Source: JAVJSU01 sp040219275 (lineage in GTDB: Bacteria; Chloroflexota; Anaerolineae; Aggregatilineales; Phototrophicaceae). From it: a DNA stretch of 64,000 nt. Position 1 is the stretch's first letter, and each line of letters begins with the position of its first letter. The notes beneath the pieces were generated by a model. That model was not told the origin of the DNA and searched no databases. It worked only from the letters and a program-made list of their open reading frames with translations. The stretch lies in assembly GCA_040219275.1 (NCBI GenBank), contig JAVJSU010000061.1:62001-126000 (forward strand), in the 5' to 3' direction. Positions 43,534 to 52,478 of this stretch are shown piece after piece. Position numbers and translations under genes: made by a program.

Positions 43534-43896
43534 TTAAGCATCAGACAGCGCGGTGTGTTCCTTGCCATAGCGTTCTAAGGCACGTTGCGCTTGTAATACG
43601 TTGATTTTCGGCGCGGCATCTGCATAAAATTGTGCCGCCACCCCTTCTATTTTCTGTTGCCCTGCTGAAGACGTATCTTCAAAGTCGAGCGCATAATCGG
43701 CTTCACTCAGCCCTTCAATCGGCTCCAGCGTAATTTCTAGCACATTTTCACGCCGCACCCGCTCCAATTTACTTTTGCGTTTATCAGCTTCCTTCGCCCG
43801 TTCAGCGTTCCCCGCTTTTTGATAATAACTTGCGAGGTCGGCTTCCAGTTGAATGGCATAAGAGAGCACCGCACCAAAGGTATTTAACGAAGTCAT
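43534..43896 (-). CDS. Small helical protein of unknown function in the catabolic operon
   Basis: A 120-residue protein starting at ATG 43896, 8 bp after the stop of the aldehyde dehydrogenase gene. The N-terminus TFGAVLSYAIQLEADLASYYQKAG has a pattern reminiscent of ferritin-like four-helix proteins (E-x-x-x-Y), followed by a charged helix (AERAKEADKRKSKLERVRRE) and a strand/helix tail. Longer in-frame ORF upstream overlaps the dehydrogenase and is discarded. It lies between the MmsA and ureidopropionase genes, so it is probably co-expressed. I do not recognise the family. Confidence 0.65.
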   Translation of the reverse strand: MTSLNTFGAVLSYAIQLEADLASYYQKAGNAERAKEADKRKSKLERVRRENVLEITLEPIEGLSEADYALDFEDTSSAGQQKIEGVAAQFYADAAPKINVLQAQRALERYGKEHTALSDA

Positions 43897-43903
43897 AAGC
43901 GCC

Positions 43904-45355
43904 TTATGTCCAGCGTTCAATGACGATCTTGCGCTCGGTGTAGAACTCAATCGAGTCCGACCCTTGCCCGTGCAGATCACCATAAAACGATTCTTTTTGC
44001 CCGCCGAACGGGAAGGATGCTGACGGCGCGGCGACACCGATATTCACGCCGATGTTGCCCGCCTTGACCTTATATTTGAACTCACGCGCTTGCTTGCCAT
44101 TGCTCGTAAAAATGCTCGCCGCGTTGCCATATTTGCTCTTGTTGATGAGTTCGACGGCTTCTTCAAACGTGTCGGCTTTCATCAAAGACAGCACCGGACC
44201 GAAAATTTCATCAGTAGCGACCACCATTTCTGCCTCAACATCACCCAGAATCGTCGGACCAACGAACGCGCCGTTTTCGTAGCCTTCAACCGTGAGGTTA
44301 CGCCCGTCCAGAAGCACCTTCGCGCCCTGTGCTTCGCCCTGTTGAATCATGGATTCAATGCGTTCTTTTGCGCTATCACTGATGACCGTCCCCATCTGGG
44401 TCTTTTCATCCAGCCCATAGCCGACCTGTACATTTTGTGCGTATTTCACCAATTCGTCTTTCATCATATCGTAGGCATCGCCCACGCCCACCGCAACCGC
44501 CGCCGCGAGACAGCGTTGCCCTGCACAACCAAACGCCGCGCCCATAATATTCTTCACGCTGGCGTTCATATCGGCATCGGGCATCACAGCGATGTAATTC
44601 TTCGCGCCACCCTGCGCCTGCACACGTTTACCGTGACGGGTACAGGTTTCATAGACGATTCTGGCAACGGGGGACGATCCCACGAACGACACGCCTGTAA
44701 CCCCCGGATGTTCCATCACCGCTTGCGAGGATGGGATTCCACCCTGAATCAAATTCACCACCCCCGGCGGTAAATCGAGTTCTTCGAGCAGTTCAAAGAT
44801 CAATTCCGAGCTGATCGGCGTTTGTGGTGATGGCTTGAGGATAAACGTGTTGCCACAGACAATCGCCGTCGGCAAAAACCACAACGGCACCATCATCGGG
44901 AAGTTAAACGGAGTAATCGCGGCGAAGACTCCGGCGGGTTGGCGCAGGGTGGTTTCGTCGATGCCGGAACTCACATCTTCCAGCCCATCGCTCCGCATCA
45001 TAAACGGCACGCCGATGGCAAAATCCACGCTCTCGATGCCCCGGCGCACTTCGCCACGCGCTTCGTCTATCGCTTTGCCGTTTTCTTCTACGATAATTTT
45101 TGCGAGGTCTTCAAAACGATCTTCCAGCAATACCTTGAAGTGGTGCATATACTGGGCACGGCTCATCACCGGTGTACTGCGCCATTCTTCAAAGCCTTCT
45201 TGCGCGGCGAGGACGGCGCTATTGACATCTTCCGCGCTGGAGTCCGGGCTGTGTGCGAGCACCTCACACGTCGCAGGGTTGGTGACGGCTATGGTGTCAC
45301 TTGCGGCGGACTCTACCCACTCACCGCCAATATAATTCTTTAATATGCGTTCCAT
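43904..45355 (-). CDS. mmsA: (Methyl)malonate-semialdehyde dehydrogenase, CoA-acylating
   Basis: A 483-residue aldehyde dehydrogenase of the MmsA type, converting malonate semialdehyde (from beta-alanine) to acetyl-CoA, or methylmalonate semialdehyde to propionyl-CoA, with CoA and NAD+. ITPFNFPMMVPLWFLP (~residue 148), the catalytic cysteine in AAFGCAGQRCLA (~residues 274-285) and the signature PFGGQKESFYGDLHGQGSDSIEFYT (~450) near the C-terminus are present. AGGAG lies upstream of the ATG. It is the first gene of the leftward set and is divergent from the aminotransferase. Confidence 0.95.
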   Translation of the reverse strand: MERILKNYIGGEWVESAASDTIAVTNPATCEVLAHSPDSSAEDVNSAVLAAQEGFEEWRSTPVMSRAQYMHHFKVLLEDRFEDLAKIIVEENGKAIDEARGEVRRGIESVDFAIGVPFMMRSDGLEDVSSGIDETTLRQPAGVFAAITPFNFPMMVPLWFLPTAIVCGNTFILKPSPQTPISSELIFELLEELDLPPGVVNLIQGGIPSSQAVMEHPGVTGVSFVGSSPVARIVYETCTRHGKRVQAQGGAKNYIAVMPDADMNASVKNIMGAAFGCAGQRCLAAAVAVGVGDAYDMMKDELVKYAQNVQVGYGLDEKTQMGTVISDSAKERIESMIQQGEAQGAKVLLDGRNLTVEGYENGAFVGPTILGDVEAEMVVATDEIFGPVLSLMKADTFEEAVELINKSKYGNAASIFTSNGKQAREFKYKVKAGNIGVNIGVAAPSASFPFGGQKESFYGDLHGQGSDSIEFYTERKIVIERWT

Positions 45356-45855
45356 ATTTACTCCTACTTTCTAAAAATTTTGCCGGAGAACAATATGCTT
45401 TAGTATGGTTAAACGTCCCTAACTTTTCTCTGGTGGGATGTGATAATAACACACACACCTCGCCTAAGACGAATTTAACATTGCGGGGATAATTTCGTCT
45501 TAACTGACGTTACGCAGGGATATTGCATCGGGTAATTATCAAGTGAATGGTTATGCGATCAAAAGCTAGTCAGCAGATCAGCTAGTCAGTTTTTTTCGTA
45601 TTCGACTATCCTGCATACGACAAATCACCTGAACTGAAATGCTGAGTTGCTGAAATGCTCATAACAACCTTCTCTTAAACGCCATTTGTCTATAATAACC
45701 CCATACGCCATAACGCCTTATTCATGATCTTACTTTGTTCAATTGTGGCAGATGATGCGCCGTTTTTCCGTATAGTGCGTCAATTGGGAACAATCCGCAA
45801 ACGTGTTAAAATGTCCCTCCACCAAAATATGGGTTCTTTTTATGGAGATTTAAGA
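45356..45855. other. Divergent control region of the catabolic genes
   Basis: Five hundred bases between mmsA and the aminotransferase, holding promoters for both. CTAGTCAGCAGATCAGCTAGTCAGT repeats are at 45568-45592, related to 4316-4360. CTATAAT is at 45691, a possible -10 for the aminotransferase. The first 44 codons of an open frame from 45724 lie here but lack a good ribosome-binding site. No further gene is seen. Confidence 0.45.
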
Positions 45856-47154
45856 ATGACAACTGTGCATTCTGAACCAACACTTATGGATCGCTACAAA
45901 TCAGTGATCTTTCCTGCCGCCGCACCCTATCATGGCGATAGCCCGGTCATCGTTGACCACGCCAAAGATCAATACATCTGGGATACAGACGGCAAACGCT
46001 ATCTGGACTTTTTCGGCGGTGTGCTCACCGTTTCTGTGGGGCATTGCAACGAAGAAATCACCGAGCAAACCATCGAACAACTGAAAAAAGTCCAGCATAC
46101 CACCACCATTTATGTCAATGAAATCATGGTGCGCCTTGCGGAAAAAGTCGCGGAACTGACTCCGGGGCGTTTGCAGATGAGCTACTTTACGAGCAGTGGC
46201 ACGGAAGCCAACGAAACCGCCATTCTCGCCGCCCGTATGTATACTGGCAATCCGACCATCATCGCCTTGCGTCATGCCTATTCAGGGCGTTCGATGACCG
46301 CGATGAGCGTCACCGCGCACGGCTCATGGCGCTTGGGTGGCGTGGTTGATCCTTATATTCGCCATGTTCGCAATCCCTATACCTATCGCGCACCGCTCGG
46401 ATTAACCCCCGAACAGGTCGTTGATCTGTGCGTGCAGGATTTGGAAGAAACGCTCTCCACGCTGACCAACGGCAAAATCGCCGCCTTCATGGCAGAGCCG
46501 ATTCAAGGGGTGGGTGGCTTCATTGTCCCGCCAAAAGATTACTTCAAGCGGATTTATCCCATCGTGAAAGAAGCCGGCGGATTGTTCATCGCCGACGAAG
46601 TGCAGACTGGCTGGGGACGCACGGGCGACAACTGGTTCGGCATCGAGCATTGGGATGTTGAGCCGGATATTATGACGTTTGCAAAAGGTATGGCGAACGG
46701 CTCCCCGATTGGATGCACCATCACCACGCCGGAAGTCGCCGAAGCATTAAAAGGCGCGACCTTCGCCACCTTTGGCGGCAATCCCGTCACGATGGCAACC
46801 GCGCTGGCGACCATCGAATACATCGAAAAGCACGACCTGAAGCACAACGCCACCGTGATGGGCGGGGTGATGCGCGAAAAATTAGAAGAATTCCAGCACG
46901 AATTTCCGTTTATCGGCGAAGTGCGCGGGATGGGCTTGATGCAGGCGCTAGAAATCGTCACGCTGGGGAGCATCGAACCGGATGCCCCACGTACCGCCGC
47001 CTTGATGAACGCCGCCAAAGATCATGGGTTGCTGTTGGGTAAGGGCGGCTTATACGGCAATGTGCTCCGTATTTCGCCCCATCTCAACGTGAGCAACGAC
47101 GACATGACCGCAGGCATGGATTTACTGGCAAAGGCTTTGATTGACGTATCTTAA
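45856..47154 (+). CDS. Class-III aminotransferase (beta-alanine/AGXT2-like)
   Basis: A 432-residue PLP-dependent omega-aminotransferase of fold type I, class III. YIWDTDGKRYLDFFGGVLTVSVGH (~residue 40), SYFTSSGTEANETAI (~residue 113), IADEVQTGWGRTG (~residue 246) with the PLP aspartate, and the PLP lysine in TFAKGMANGSP (~residue 275). The nearest relatives are AGXT2 and beta-alanine-pyruvate aminotransferases. In this context it would make malonate semialdehyde from beta-alanine for MmsA. ATG 45856 has GGAG 8 nt upstream; the open frame begins at 45724 but is not supported. Confidence 0.92.
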   Translation: MTTVHSEPTLMDRYKSVIFPAAAPYHGDSPVIVDHAKDQYIWDTDGKRYLDFFGGVLTVSVGHCNEEITEQTIEQLKKVQHTTTIYVNEIMVRLAEKVAELTPGRLQMSYFTSSGTEANETAILAARMYTGNPTIIALRHAYSGRSMTAMSVTAHGSWRLGGVVDPYIRHVRNPYTYRAPLGLTPEQVVDLCVQDLEETLSTLTNGKIAAFMAEPIQGVGGFIVPPKDYFKRIYPIVKEAGGLFIADEVQTGWGRTGDNWFGIEHWDVEPDIMTFAKGMANGSPIGCTITTPEVAEALKGATFATFGGNPVTMATALATIEYIEKHDLKHNATVMGGVMREKLEEFQHEFPFIGEVRGMGLMQALEIVTLGSIEPDAPRTAALMNAAKDHGLLLGKGGLYGNVLRISPHLNVSNDDMTAGMDLLAKALIDVS

Positions 47155-47165
47155 TTGAACGTATC

Positions 47166-47463
47166 CTGCTCAGTTGCAAGGTTATAAAAATGGCTCGGCA
47201 AAACCGCATTGGGCTGAAACCCCAATGCTAAGATGATTTACTAAAACCCCACTAAAGTGGGCTATTTTCACAAATTTACGGGAAGAATAGCCTGCGTATG
47301 CTCTTTAAGAAAATAAACGTGTAACTGTAGGGCGCGACCTGTTAGGTCGCCCACCAATTTTCGTTATGTGATTAATTTTTTAATCAGCATCAGCAGGGTT
47401 TTACATTAGCGTAGCCAATGAGTTTGGTTGTGCCATTGGCGACACAACTTTGCAACAGAGCAG
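47166..47463 (+). repeat. ~190-bp fold-back element, copy B, interrupted
   Basis: Same element as 57601-57786, beginning CTGCTCAGTTGCAAGG and ending TTTGCAACAGAGCAG, near-perfect terminal inverted repeats. Hairpin arms CATTGGGCTGAAACCCCAATG, CCCACTAAAGTGGG and CCAATG...CCATTGG are present. The hairpin CCTGC..GCAGGG is split by 93 bp (47298-47390). It ends about 40 bp before the importer permease start. Confidence 0.75.
47298..47390. mobile_element. 93-bp insertion inside fold-back element B
   Basis: ATGCT at the left end pairs with AGCAT at the right end, with imperfect inversion extending as TTTAAGAAAAT/ATTTTTTAA. The centre is a GGGCGCGACCT-GTT-AGGTCGCCC hairpin, resembling hairpins at 15782 and 59674. 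It interrupts an otherwise intact hairpin of the larger element, so it arrived later. No coding capacity. Confidence 0.55.
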
Positions 47464-47499
47464 ACATATCCTGACGAAGAAAAAGCAAAACCCGAACAT

Positions 47500-49248
47500 A
47501 TGGAACAATCGTACCCGCTTACTAAAGGTTTTTCGGTCAATTTTGTGAATACCAGAGCAGGCATCTCTGCATTTCTGGCGCTGATTGTTGCCGTGATCGT
47601 ATTGGGCATCGGCATCAATTATGCCAATCTCGCGCATGATAATCCCCTGCTCACCGAATCCACCCTCGCTGAGCTTGCCGTCTGGATGAGCGAGCAATCC
47701 GCAATGGAAAACCCGCCGTCCATATTAGCAAGCCTTACACGGCAATGGTTTGGCGGAGACATCACCGATGACAACGAGGGCGGCGCAGATGTCAATCAAA
47801 TGGTTGACCTGATGCAAAGTCTGTTTCTGGTGTGGTGTGTGGTGACAATTGCGCTGATCGGTGTGGGCATCGTCGGCTTTGTGATGAATGCAACGTGGAC
47901 GCGCAATGCCTTGATTAGTGCGTTATTCGGCATGGATATGCTGATCTTCCTGATCCCGACAGTCGACAACGAAACGCTATTGCTACAGGTGCTCGTCGGA
48001 ATCATCTTAATGCTGGTGATTGTCCTGACCGCGCCGGGCAAAGTGACGCGCATCATCGGCTTTATGGTCGCTATTTCCGTGTTGCTGGTCGTCTGGGAAG
48101 CGTCAAAATATCTAGCCGAATCCGTTAATTACACCATCAGCGTGCCACGAAACGAATGGCAATACACCACCTATCCCACGCTCGAAGAGGGGCTGGAAGC
48201 ACTCAGCGCCGGACAGATTGACGTGGTGATGGCGGATAGCAACGATGTTGAAGAAATTATGCCCGCCTATCCGGTGCTAGAAGGCGAAGCGGACGATCTG
48301 CCGTATCCTGATCTTCGCTATTATGACCGCTTACAGCGCAATGAAACCGTGCTGATATTCCCCATTCAGCCGGATATGGCGGGACGCTTGACGATTGCCG
48401 TCCGTGCGGAAGACGCGGGCGTGTATAACAATCCGTCTGATCTTACGGGCGCGACGATTGGCGCGGTAGACGGTGATTTCGCGGTGGATCGTTTTCTCGC
48501 CGAGCCACGCACCCTGAACCTGCTCAATCTCAAAATTTTGAACGACCTGAATCTGCCCCATCTGGAAGACATCGCCGGCGCGTTTTTGCAACCGGCACGC
48601 CGTAACGGGGATTTCCTGCTGATGCGGATTCTCGCTGAGGCGGGGATTTATACCCTGCGGGAAGCGGTGCTCGGCTTTACGATGGGCGTGTTGTTGGGCT
48701 TTATGTTAGGCACGCTGTTCGCCCATTCCAAGCTGATGGAACGTGCCTTGTTGCCGTATGCGGTGGCATCGCAAACTGTGCCGATTCTCGCCATCGCGCC
48801 GATGGTCGTCATCTGGCTGGGCGCGAGTTATACCTCGGTTGCCGTCATTGCCGCCTATATCACCTTTTTTCCGGTGGCGATCAACACCCTGCGCGGGTTG
48901 CAATCTCCCGCACCCTTACAGGTAGAATTGATGCAATCTTATGCGGCTAGCTGGTGGACGATTTTATGGAAGTTACGTTTTCCGGCGGCGCTCCCGTATA
49001 TTTTTACCGCGCTGAAAGTGTCGGCAACTGCCAGCGTGGTCGGCGCTGTGATTGGCGAATTACCATCCGGTATTGGCGCAGGCTTGGGGCGGGCAATTCT
49101 GGATTTTAGCTCCAATTATAGCCTGACCTCCACGCCGAAATTGTGGGCGGCAATCGTCACCGCCTCCATCGCCGGGATGATCTTCTTTCTGACGATTAGC
49201 GCACTTGAACAATGGGTACTGAGCCGTTATTCACGGAGTACAACGTGA
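47500..49248 (+). CDS. ABC importer permease with internal binding-protein-like domain
   Basis: A 582-residue membrane protein, over twice the length of a normal SsuC/TauC-type permease. About five transmembrane helices (residues ~22-205) precede an extracytoplasmic segment (~215-370) with WQYTTYPTLEEGLEALSAG, IDVVMADSN and DLTGATIGAVDGDFAVDRFL, like NMT1/SsuA-type binding proteins. A BPD_transp_1 permease domain follows (~385-580) with the EAA-like loop QSYAASWWTILWKLRFPAALP. ATG 47500 is chosen because the upstream frame back to 47428 is repeat DNA. Its stop overlaps the ATPase start (GTGA). It probably works with the permease at 50073 and the binding protein at 51079. Confidence 0.88.
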   Translation: MEQSYPLTKGFSVNFVNTRAGISAFLALIVAVIVLGIGINYANLAHDNPLLTESTLAELAVWMSEQSAMENPPSILASLTRQWFGGDITDDNEGGADVNQMVDLMQSLFLVWCVVTIALIGVGIVGFVMNATWTRNALISALFGMDMLIFLIPTVDNETLLLQVLVGIILMLVIVLTAPGKVTRIIGFMVAISVLLVVWEASKYLAESVNYTISVPRNEWQYTTYPTLEEGLEALSAGQIDVVMADSNDVEEIMPAYPVLEGEADDLPYPDLRYYDRLQRNETVLIFPIQPDMAGRLTIAVRAEDAGVYNNPSDLTGATIGAVDGDFAVDRFLAEPRTLNLLNLKILNDLNLPHLEDIAGAFLQPARRNGDFLLMRILAEAGIYTLREAVLGFTMGVLLGFMLGTLFAHSKLMERALLPYAVASQTVPILAIAPMVVIWLGASYTSVAVIAAYITFFPVAINTLRGLQSPAPLQVELMQSYAASWWTILWKLRFPAALPYIFTALKVSATASVVGAVIGELPSGIGAGLGRAILDFSSNYSLTSTPKLWAAIVTASIAGMIFFLTISALEQWVLSRYSRSTT

Positions 49249-50069
49249 GTCTTGAAACTGAAAACACCAAAATCGAAAACACGAATACCGAAAAACCCGT
49301 CGTTATTTCCGCGAAGAATCTCTACAAAATCTTTGATGGGCAAAATAGCGCGGCGGTCACGGCGTTGGAAAATGTGAACGCCGATGTCTATGCAGGCGAA
49401 TTTATCTCGCTAATCGGTCCGTCCGGCTGTGGCAAGAGCACGCTATTACGCCTGATCGCTGACCTGACCAAACCCACCGAGGGCGAGCTTAAGGTCAACG
49501 GCAAAGACCCGCATCAATCGCGCCTTGATCGTGATTACGGCATGGTCTTTCAGGCGGCGACCCTTTATGAGTGGCGCACGGTCAGCAAAAACGTACAATT
49601 GCCGTTGGAAATCATGAACTACCCGAAGAAGGTGCGCGAGATGCGCGCAAAAGAAATGCTTGACCTCGTAGAATTGGGCAAATTCGCAGACCATTATCCG
49701 TGGCAACTTTCCGGCGGGATGCAACAACGTGTCTCGATTGCCCGTGCGCTGGCGTTCCAACCATCGATTTTGCTGATGGATGAGCCGTTCGGCGCGTTGG
49801 ATGAATTTACGCGGGAGCGCATGAATATGGAATTGCTCCGCATCTGGGAAAGCACCGGAATCACCGTGATCTTCGTGACGCACAGCATCCCCGAAGCGGT
49901 CTTTCTATCGAGCCGGATTTTCGTTATGTCACCGCGTCCGGGGCGCATCACTGAAATTATCGACAACAATGTGCCGTATCCGCGTCAATTTGAAACCCGC
50001 GAAACGCCGGAATTCTTCGAGAAAGTCACCGTCGTGCGTGAATTATTGCGGGATGCACATGAGGCATAA
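49245..50069 (+). CDS. ABC importer ATPase (SsuB/TauB/ThiZ-like)
   Basis: A 274-residue ABC ATPase powering import. Walker A GPSGCGKST (~residue 65), signature LSGGMQQR (~residue 160), Walker B ILLMDEPFGALD (~residue 180) and switch histidine THSIPEAVFLS (~214). This set is typical of nitrate/sulfonate/pyrimidine-type importers. GTG 49245 has GGAG 8 nt upstream and overlaps the preceding stop by 4 bp, so translation is coupled. It stands between two permease genes. Confidence 0.95.
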   Translation: MSLETENTKIENTNTEKPVVISAKNLYKIFDGQNSAAVTALENVNADVYAGEFISLIGPSGCGKSTLLRLIADLTKPTEGELKVNGKDPHQSRLDRDYGMVFQAATLYEWRTVSKNVQLPLEIMNYPKKVREMRAKEMLDLVELGKFADHYPWQLSGGMQQRVSIARALAFQPSILLMDEPFGALDEFTRERMNMELLRIWESTGITVIFVTHSIPEAVFLSSRIFVMSPRPGRITEIIDNNVPYPRQFETRETPEFFEKVTVVRELLRDAHEA

Positions 50070-50072
50070 TTT

Positions 50073-50924
50073 ATGGCGATGAACGAAAACACACAGATCA
50101 AAGTCCCGCAAAAAAATAGCTTTATGGAAGCGTTACGCTATTATGCGCCGACGATTCTGTTTGCGGTGGCGGTGCTGTTGCTGTGGGAATTTATCGTCAC
50201 GGTGCGCGATATTCAGCAATTTTTGCTCCCCAAGCCAAGCGCCATCTTCGCCGAGTTGCAAAAAGAAATCGACATCGCGCTGACGGACTCGTTCAGCAGT
50301 TCGCTCCTGTTTAAATCTACGCTGGCAACCCTGTGGTCAGCGGTTGGCGGATTTGTGATCGGCTGTGGTGCGGGAATGCTAGTGGCGCTCATCACTGCCC
50401 GTTGGACGATCATCAACGAGGCGACCATGCCTTTTGCGATTGCGGCGAATTCCGTGCCGATTATCGCCTTCGCGCCGATCATGAACAACTGGTTCGGCAC
50501 CACCAATCCCGCCTCAAAAATGGCGATTGTGGCGATCATCGTCTTCTTTCCGGTGATGATTAACACTGTGCGCGGTCTAACTCAGGTGGACCCCATGCAG
50601 TTGGAGTTAATGCACTCCTACGGGGCGAAACCCTTCAAGATTTTATTTTCCCTGAGAATTCCGAATGCGCTACCGTATATCTTCAGTGCCTTACGCGTGG
50701 CAAGTTCGTTAAGTGTGATTGGCGCGGTGGTCGGGGAGTTCTTCGGCGGACCGACGGCAACGTTAGGTGTGCGGATCACACAGGAAGCAAGCAGTTTTAA
50801 CTTCGCACGGGCATGGACTGCCATCATTATGGCGGCGCTCATCGGGATTTCGTTTTACTTGCTGGTGCTGTTGGCGGAGCGTCGGATGATGCCCTGGTAT
50901 TCCTCGTTAAGAGAAACAAGTTAA
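50073..50924 (+). CDS. ABC importer permease (SsuC/ThiX-like)
   Basis: A 283-residue BPD_transp_1 permease with ~6 transmembrane helices. The cytoplasmic loop contacting the ATPase is MHSYGAKPFKILFSLRIPNALPYIFSALR (~residues 185-213). It starts 3 bp after the ATPase stop. With the larger permease at 47500 it likely forms a heterodimeric channel, an arrangement used by some NMT1-type importers. Substrate inferred from context to be a pyrimidine-like compound. Confidence 0.92.
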   Translation: MAMNENTQIKVPQKNSFMEALRYYAPTILFAVAVLLLWEFIVTVRDIQQFLLPKPSAIFAELQKEIDIALTDSFSSSLLFKSTLATLWSAVGGFVIGCGAGMLVALITARWTIINEATMPFAIAANSVPIIAFAPIMNNWFGTTNPASKMAIVAIIVFFPVMINTVRGLTQVDPMQLELMHSYGAKPFKILFSLRIPNALPYIFSALRVASSLSVIGAVVGEFFGGPTATLGVRITQEASSFNFARAWTAIIMAALIGISFYLLVLLAERRMMPWYSSLRETS

Positions 50925-51078
50925 CGGGCGAAGGATTCGTCGTTCTGCACATTTTCACAAACAATAGCGCCATGTTAAGCTATTTAATCAGCACGAAGGA
51001 GGTTACTATCGAATCAAGTTTAGTCCTCACCATCAAGACACAAATCTGGTTACTTTTAGCAGAACAAGGAGTTAGCAT

Positions 51079-52188
51079 ATGAAATCCTCCATCCGTTTAA
51101 TGGTTATTTGTGCAATGGTCATCGGGGTCTTTTCGATGTCCATCGTCAGCGCACAGGACGAAGAATTAACCCCCGTTAGCTTACAGCTTCAATGGGTCGC
51201 ACAGTCACAATTCGCGGGCTACTTCGCCGCGCTTGATCTCGGTTTCTACGAAGAAGCCGGCTTGGATGTCACCATTCTCGAAGGCGCGGTAGAAATCGTA
51301 CCCCAGCAGGTCGTCGCGGCGGGCGGTGCTGAATTCGGTATCGCATGGGTGCCGAAAGTTCTGCAATCCAACGAACAGGGCGTGAATCTGGTCAACATTG
51401 GTCAGGTCTTCCAGCGCAGTGGTACATTGCAAGTCTCCTTCGTGGATACAGGGATTGAATCCGTAGAAGACTTCGCCGGAATGCGAATCGGTACATGGGG
51501 CTTCGGCAACGAACACGAACAATTTGCCGCCATGCGCGCCGTCGGCATTGATCCCGCCAACCCCGAAGATGTGACCATCATCCAACAACCGTTTGATATG
51601 TCCCTCTTGCTCAACGGCGAACTGGATGCCGCAGAAGCCATGACCTATAACGAATATGCACAGGTCTTAGAAGCCATCAATCCAGAAACCGGCGAACTCT
51701 ATCAGCCGGAAGACCTGAACGTGATTAACTACAACGATGTTGGCACCGCCATGTTGCAGGATCATGTGTTCGTGAATGCGGATTGGCTGGCAGAAGAAGG
51801 TAACGAAGAAATCGCCATCGCCTTCTTAGAAGCCAGTTTCCGTGGTTGGATTTACTGCCGCGATAACTTCGACGAATGTGTTGAAATCGTGCTCGATAAC
51901 GGCTCAACCCTCGGCGAGAGCCATCAAGCGTGGCAATTGAACGAAATCAATAAGCTCATCTGGCCCTCACCGGATGGCATCGGCATTATGGATGTTGACC
52001 TGTGGGATCAGACCGTCGCCGTGGCGCTTGAAGGTGAAGTCATCACCGAAGAACCGTCAATGGATGCCTATCGGACTGATCTGGCAGAAGCGGCACTCGA
52101 AGCCCTTGCAGAAGACTATCCCGATCTTGACCTCACAGGTGAAGAATACGAACCTGTAGAGGTTGTATTGCTTGAAGGCGGCGAATAA
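51079..52188 (+). CDS. NMT1/THI5-like substrate-binding protein
   Basis: A 369-residue exported binding protein for the importer. Signal peptide residues 1-25 (ending SIVSA), then the NMT1 domain with VSLQLQWVAQSQFAGYFAALDLGFYEEAGLDV (~residues 35-66), GGAEFGIAW (~residue 92), FAGMRIGTWGFGNEHEQ (~130) and the PFDMSLLLNGELDAAEAMTYNEY hinge-ligand region (~177). ThiY/THI5-type proteins bind pyrimidine precursors; this fits the downstream metabolism. AAGGAG precedes ATG 51079. A terminator follows. Confidence 0.93.
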   Translation: MKSSIRLMVICAMVIGVFSMSIVSAQDEELTPVSLQLQWVAQSQFAGYFAALDLGFYEEAGLDVTILEGAVEIVPQQVVAAGGAEFGIAWVPKVLQSNEQGVNLVNIGQVFQRSGTLQVSFVDTGIESVEDFAGMRIGTWGFGNEHEQFAAMRAVGIDPANPEDVTIIQQPFDMSLLLNGELDAAEAMTYNEYAQVLEAINPETGELYQPEDLNVINYNDVGTAMLQDHVFVNADWLAEEGNEEIAIAFLEASFRGWIYCRDNFDECVEIVLDNGSTLGESHQAWQLNEINKLIWPSPDGIGIMDVDLWDQTVAVALEGEVITEEPSMDAYRTDLAEAALEALAEDYPDLDLTGEEYEPVEVVLLEGGE

Positions 52189-52199
52189 GTCGTAATTTT

Positions 52200-52237
52200 A
52201 TGGGGCGCATCTTTAGTGGTGCGTCCCATGTTTATTT
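52200..52237 (+). terminator. Terminator after the binding-protein gene
   Basis: ATGGGGCGCA pairs with TGCGTCCCAT (one G-T pair) across 10 nt and is followed by GTTTATTT. Confidence 0.7.
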
Positions 52238-52478
52238 CTCCGCATAATCCACCCCCTCCGATAAACGCACCTTTTTACAAACTGAATTCAAAATTAAGAC
52301 AAACGCATTTCAAATTCTAATCTAAATTCTGTAAAAATACTCCGAAAGGTGTAAAAATTTCGCTCTATATGCTTGTATGAGCGAGCGGCATACATTACAA
52401 CTAGACTGACGTTGTTCTCTTCATTGTGCCACACGATCCATTTCTACAAAAAAATTCGAATCACAAGAGGTATAGGTT

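Noticed and set aside
43897..44037. N-terminal extension of the small operon protein
   Set aside because: It overlaps the 3' end of mmsA out of frame and has low-complexity Arg/Ser sequence; the RBS-independent ATG 43896 fits the operon gap.
45724..45855. Upstream 44-codon extension of the aminotransferase
   Set aside because: No RBS at 45724, sequence lies in the divergent promoter region, and ATG 45856 has a good GGAG.
47428..47499. N-terminal extension of the ABC permease
   Set aside because: The first dozen codons are translated fold-back element; no RBS.
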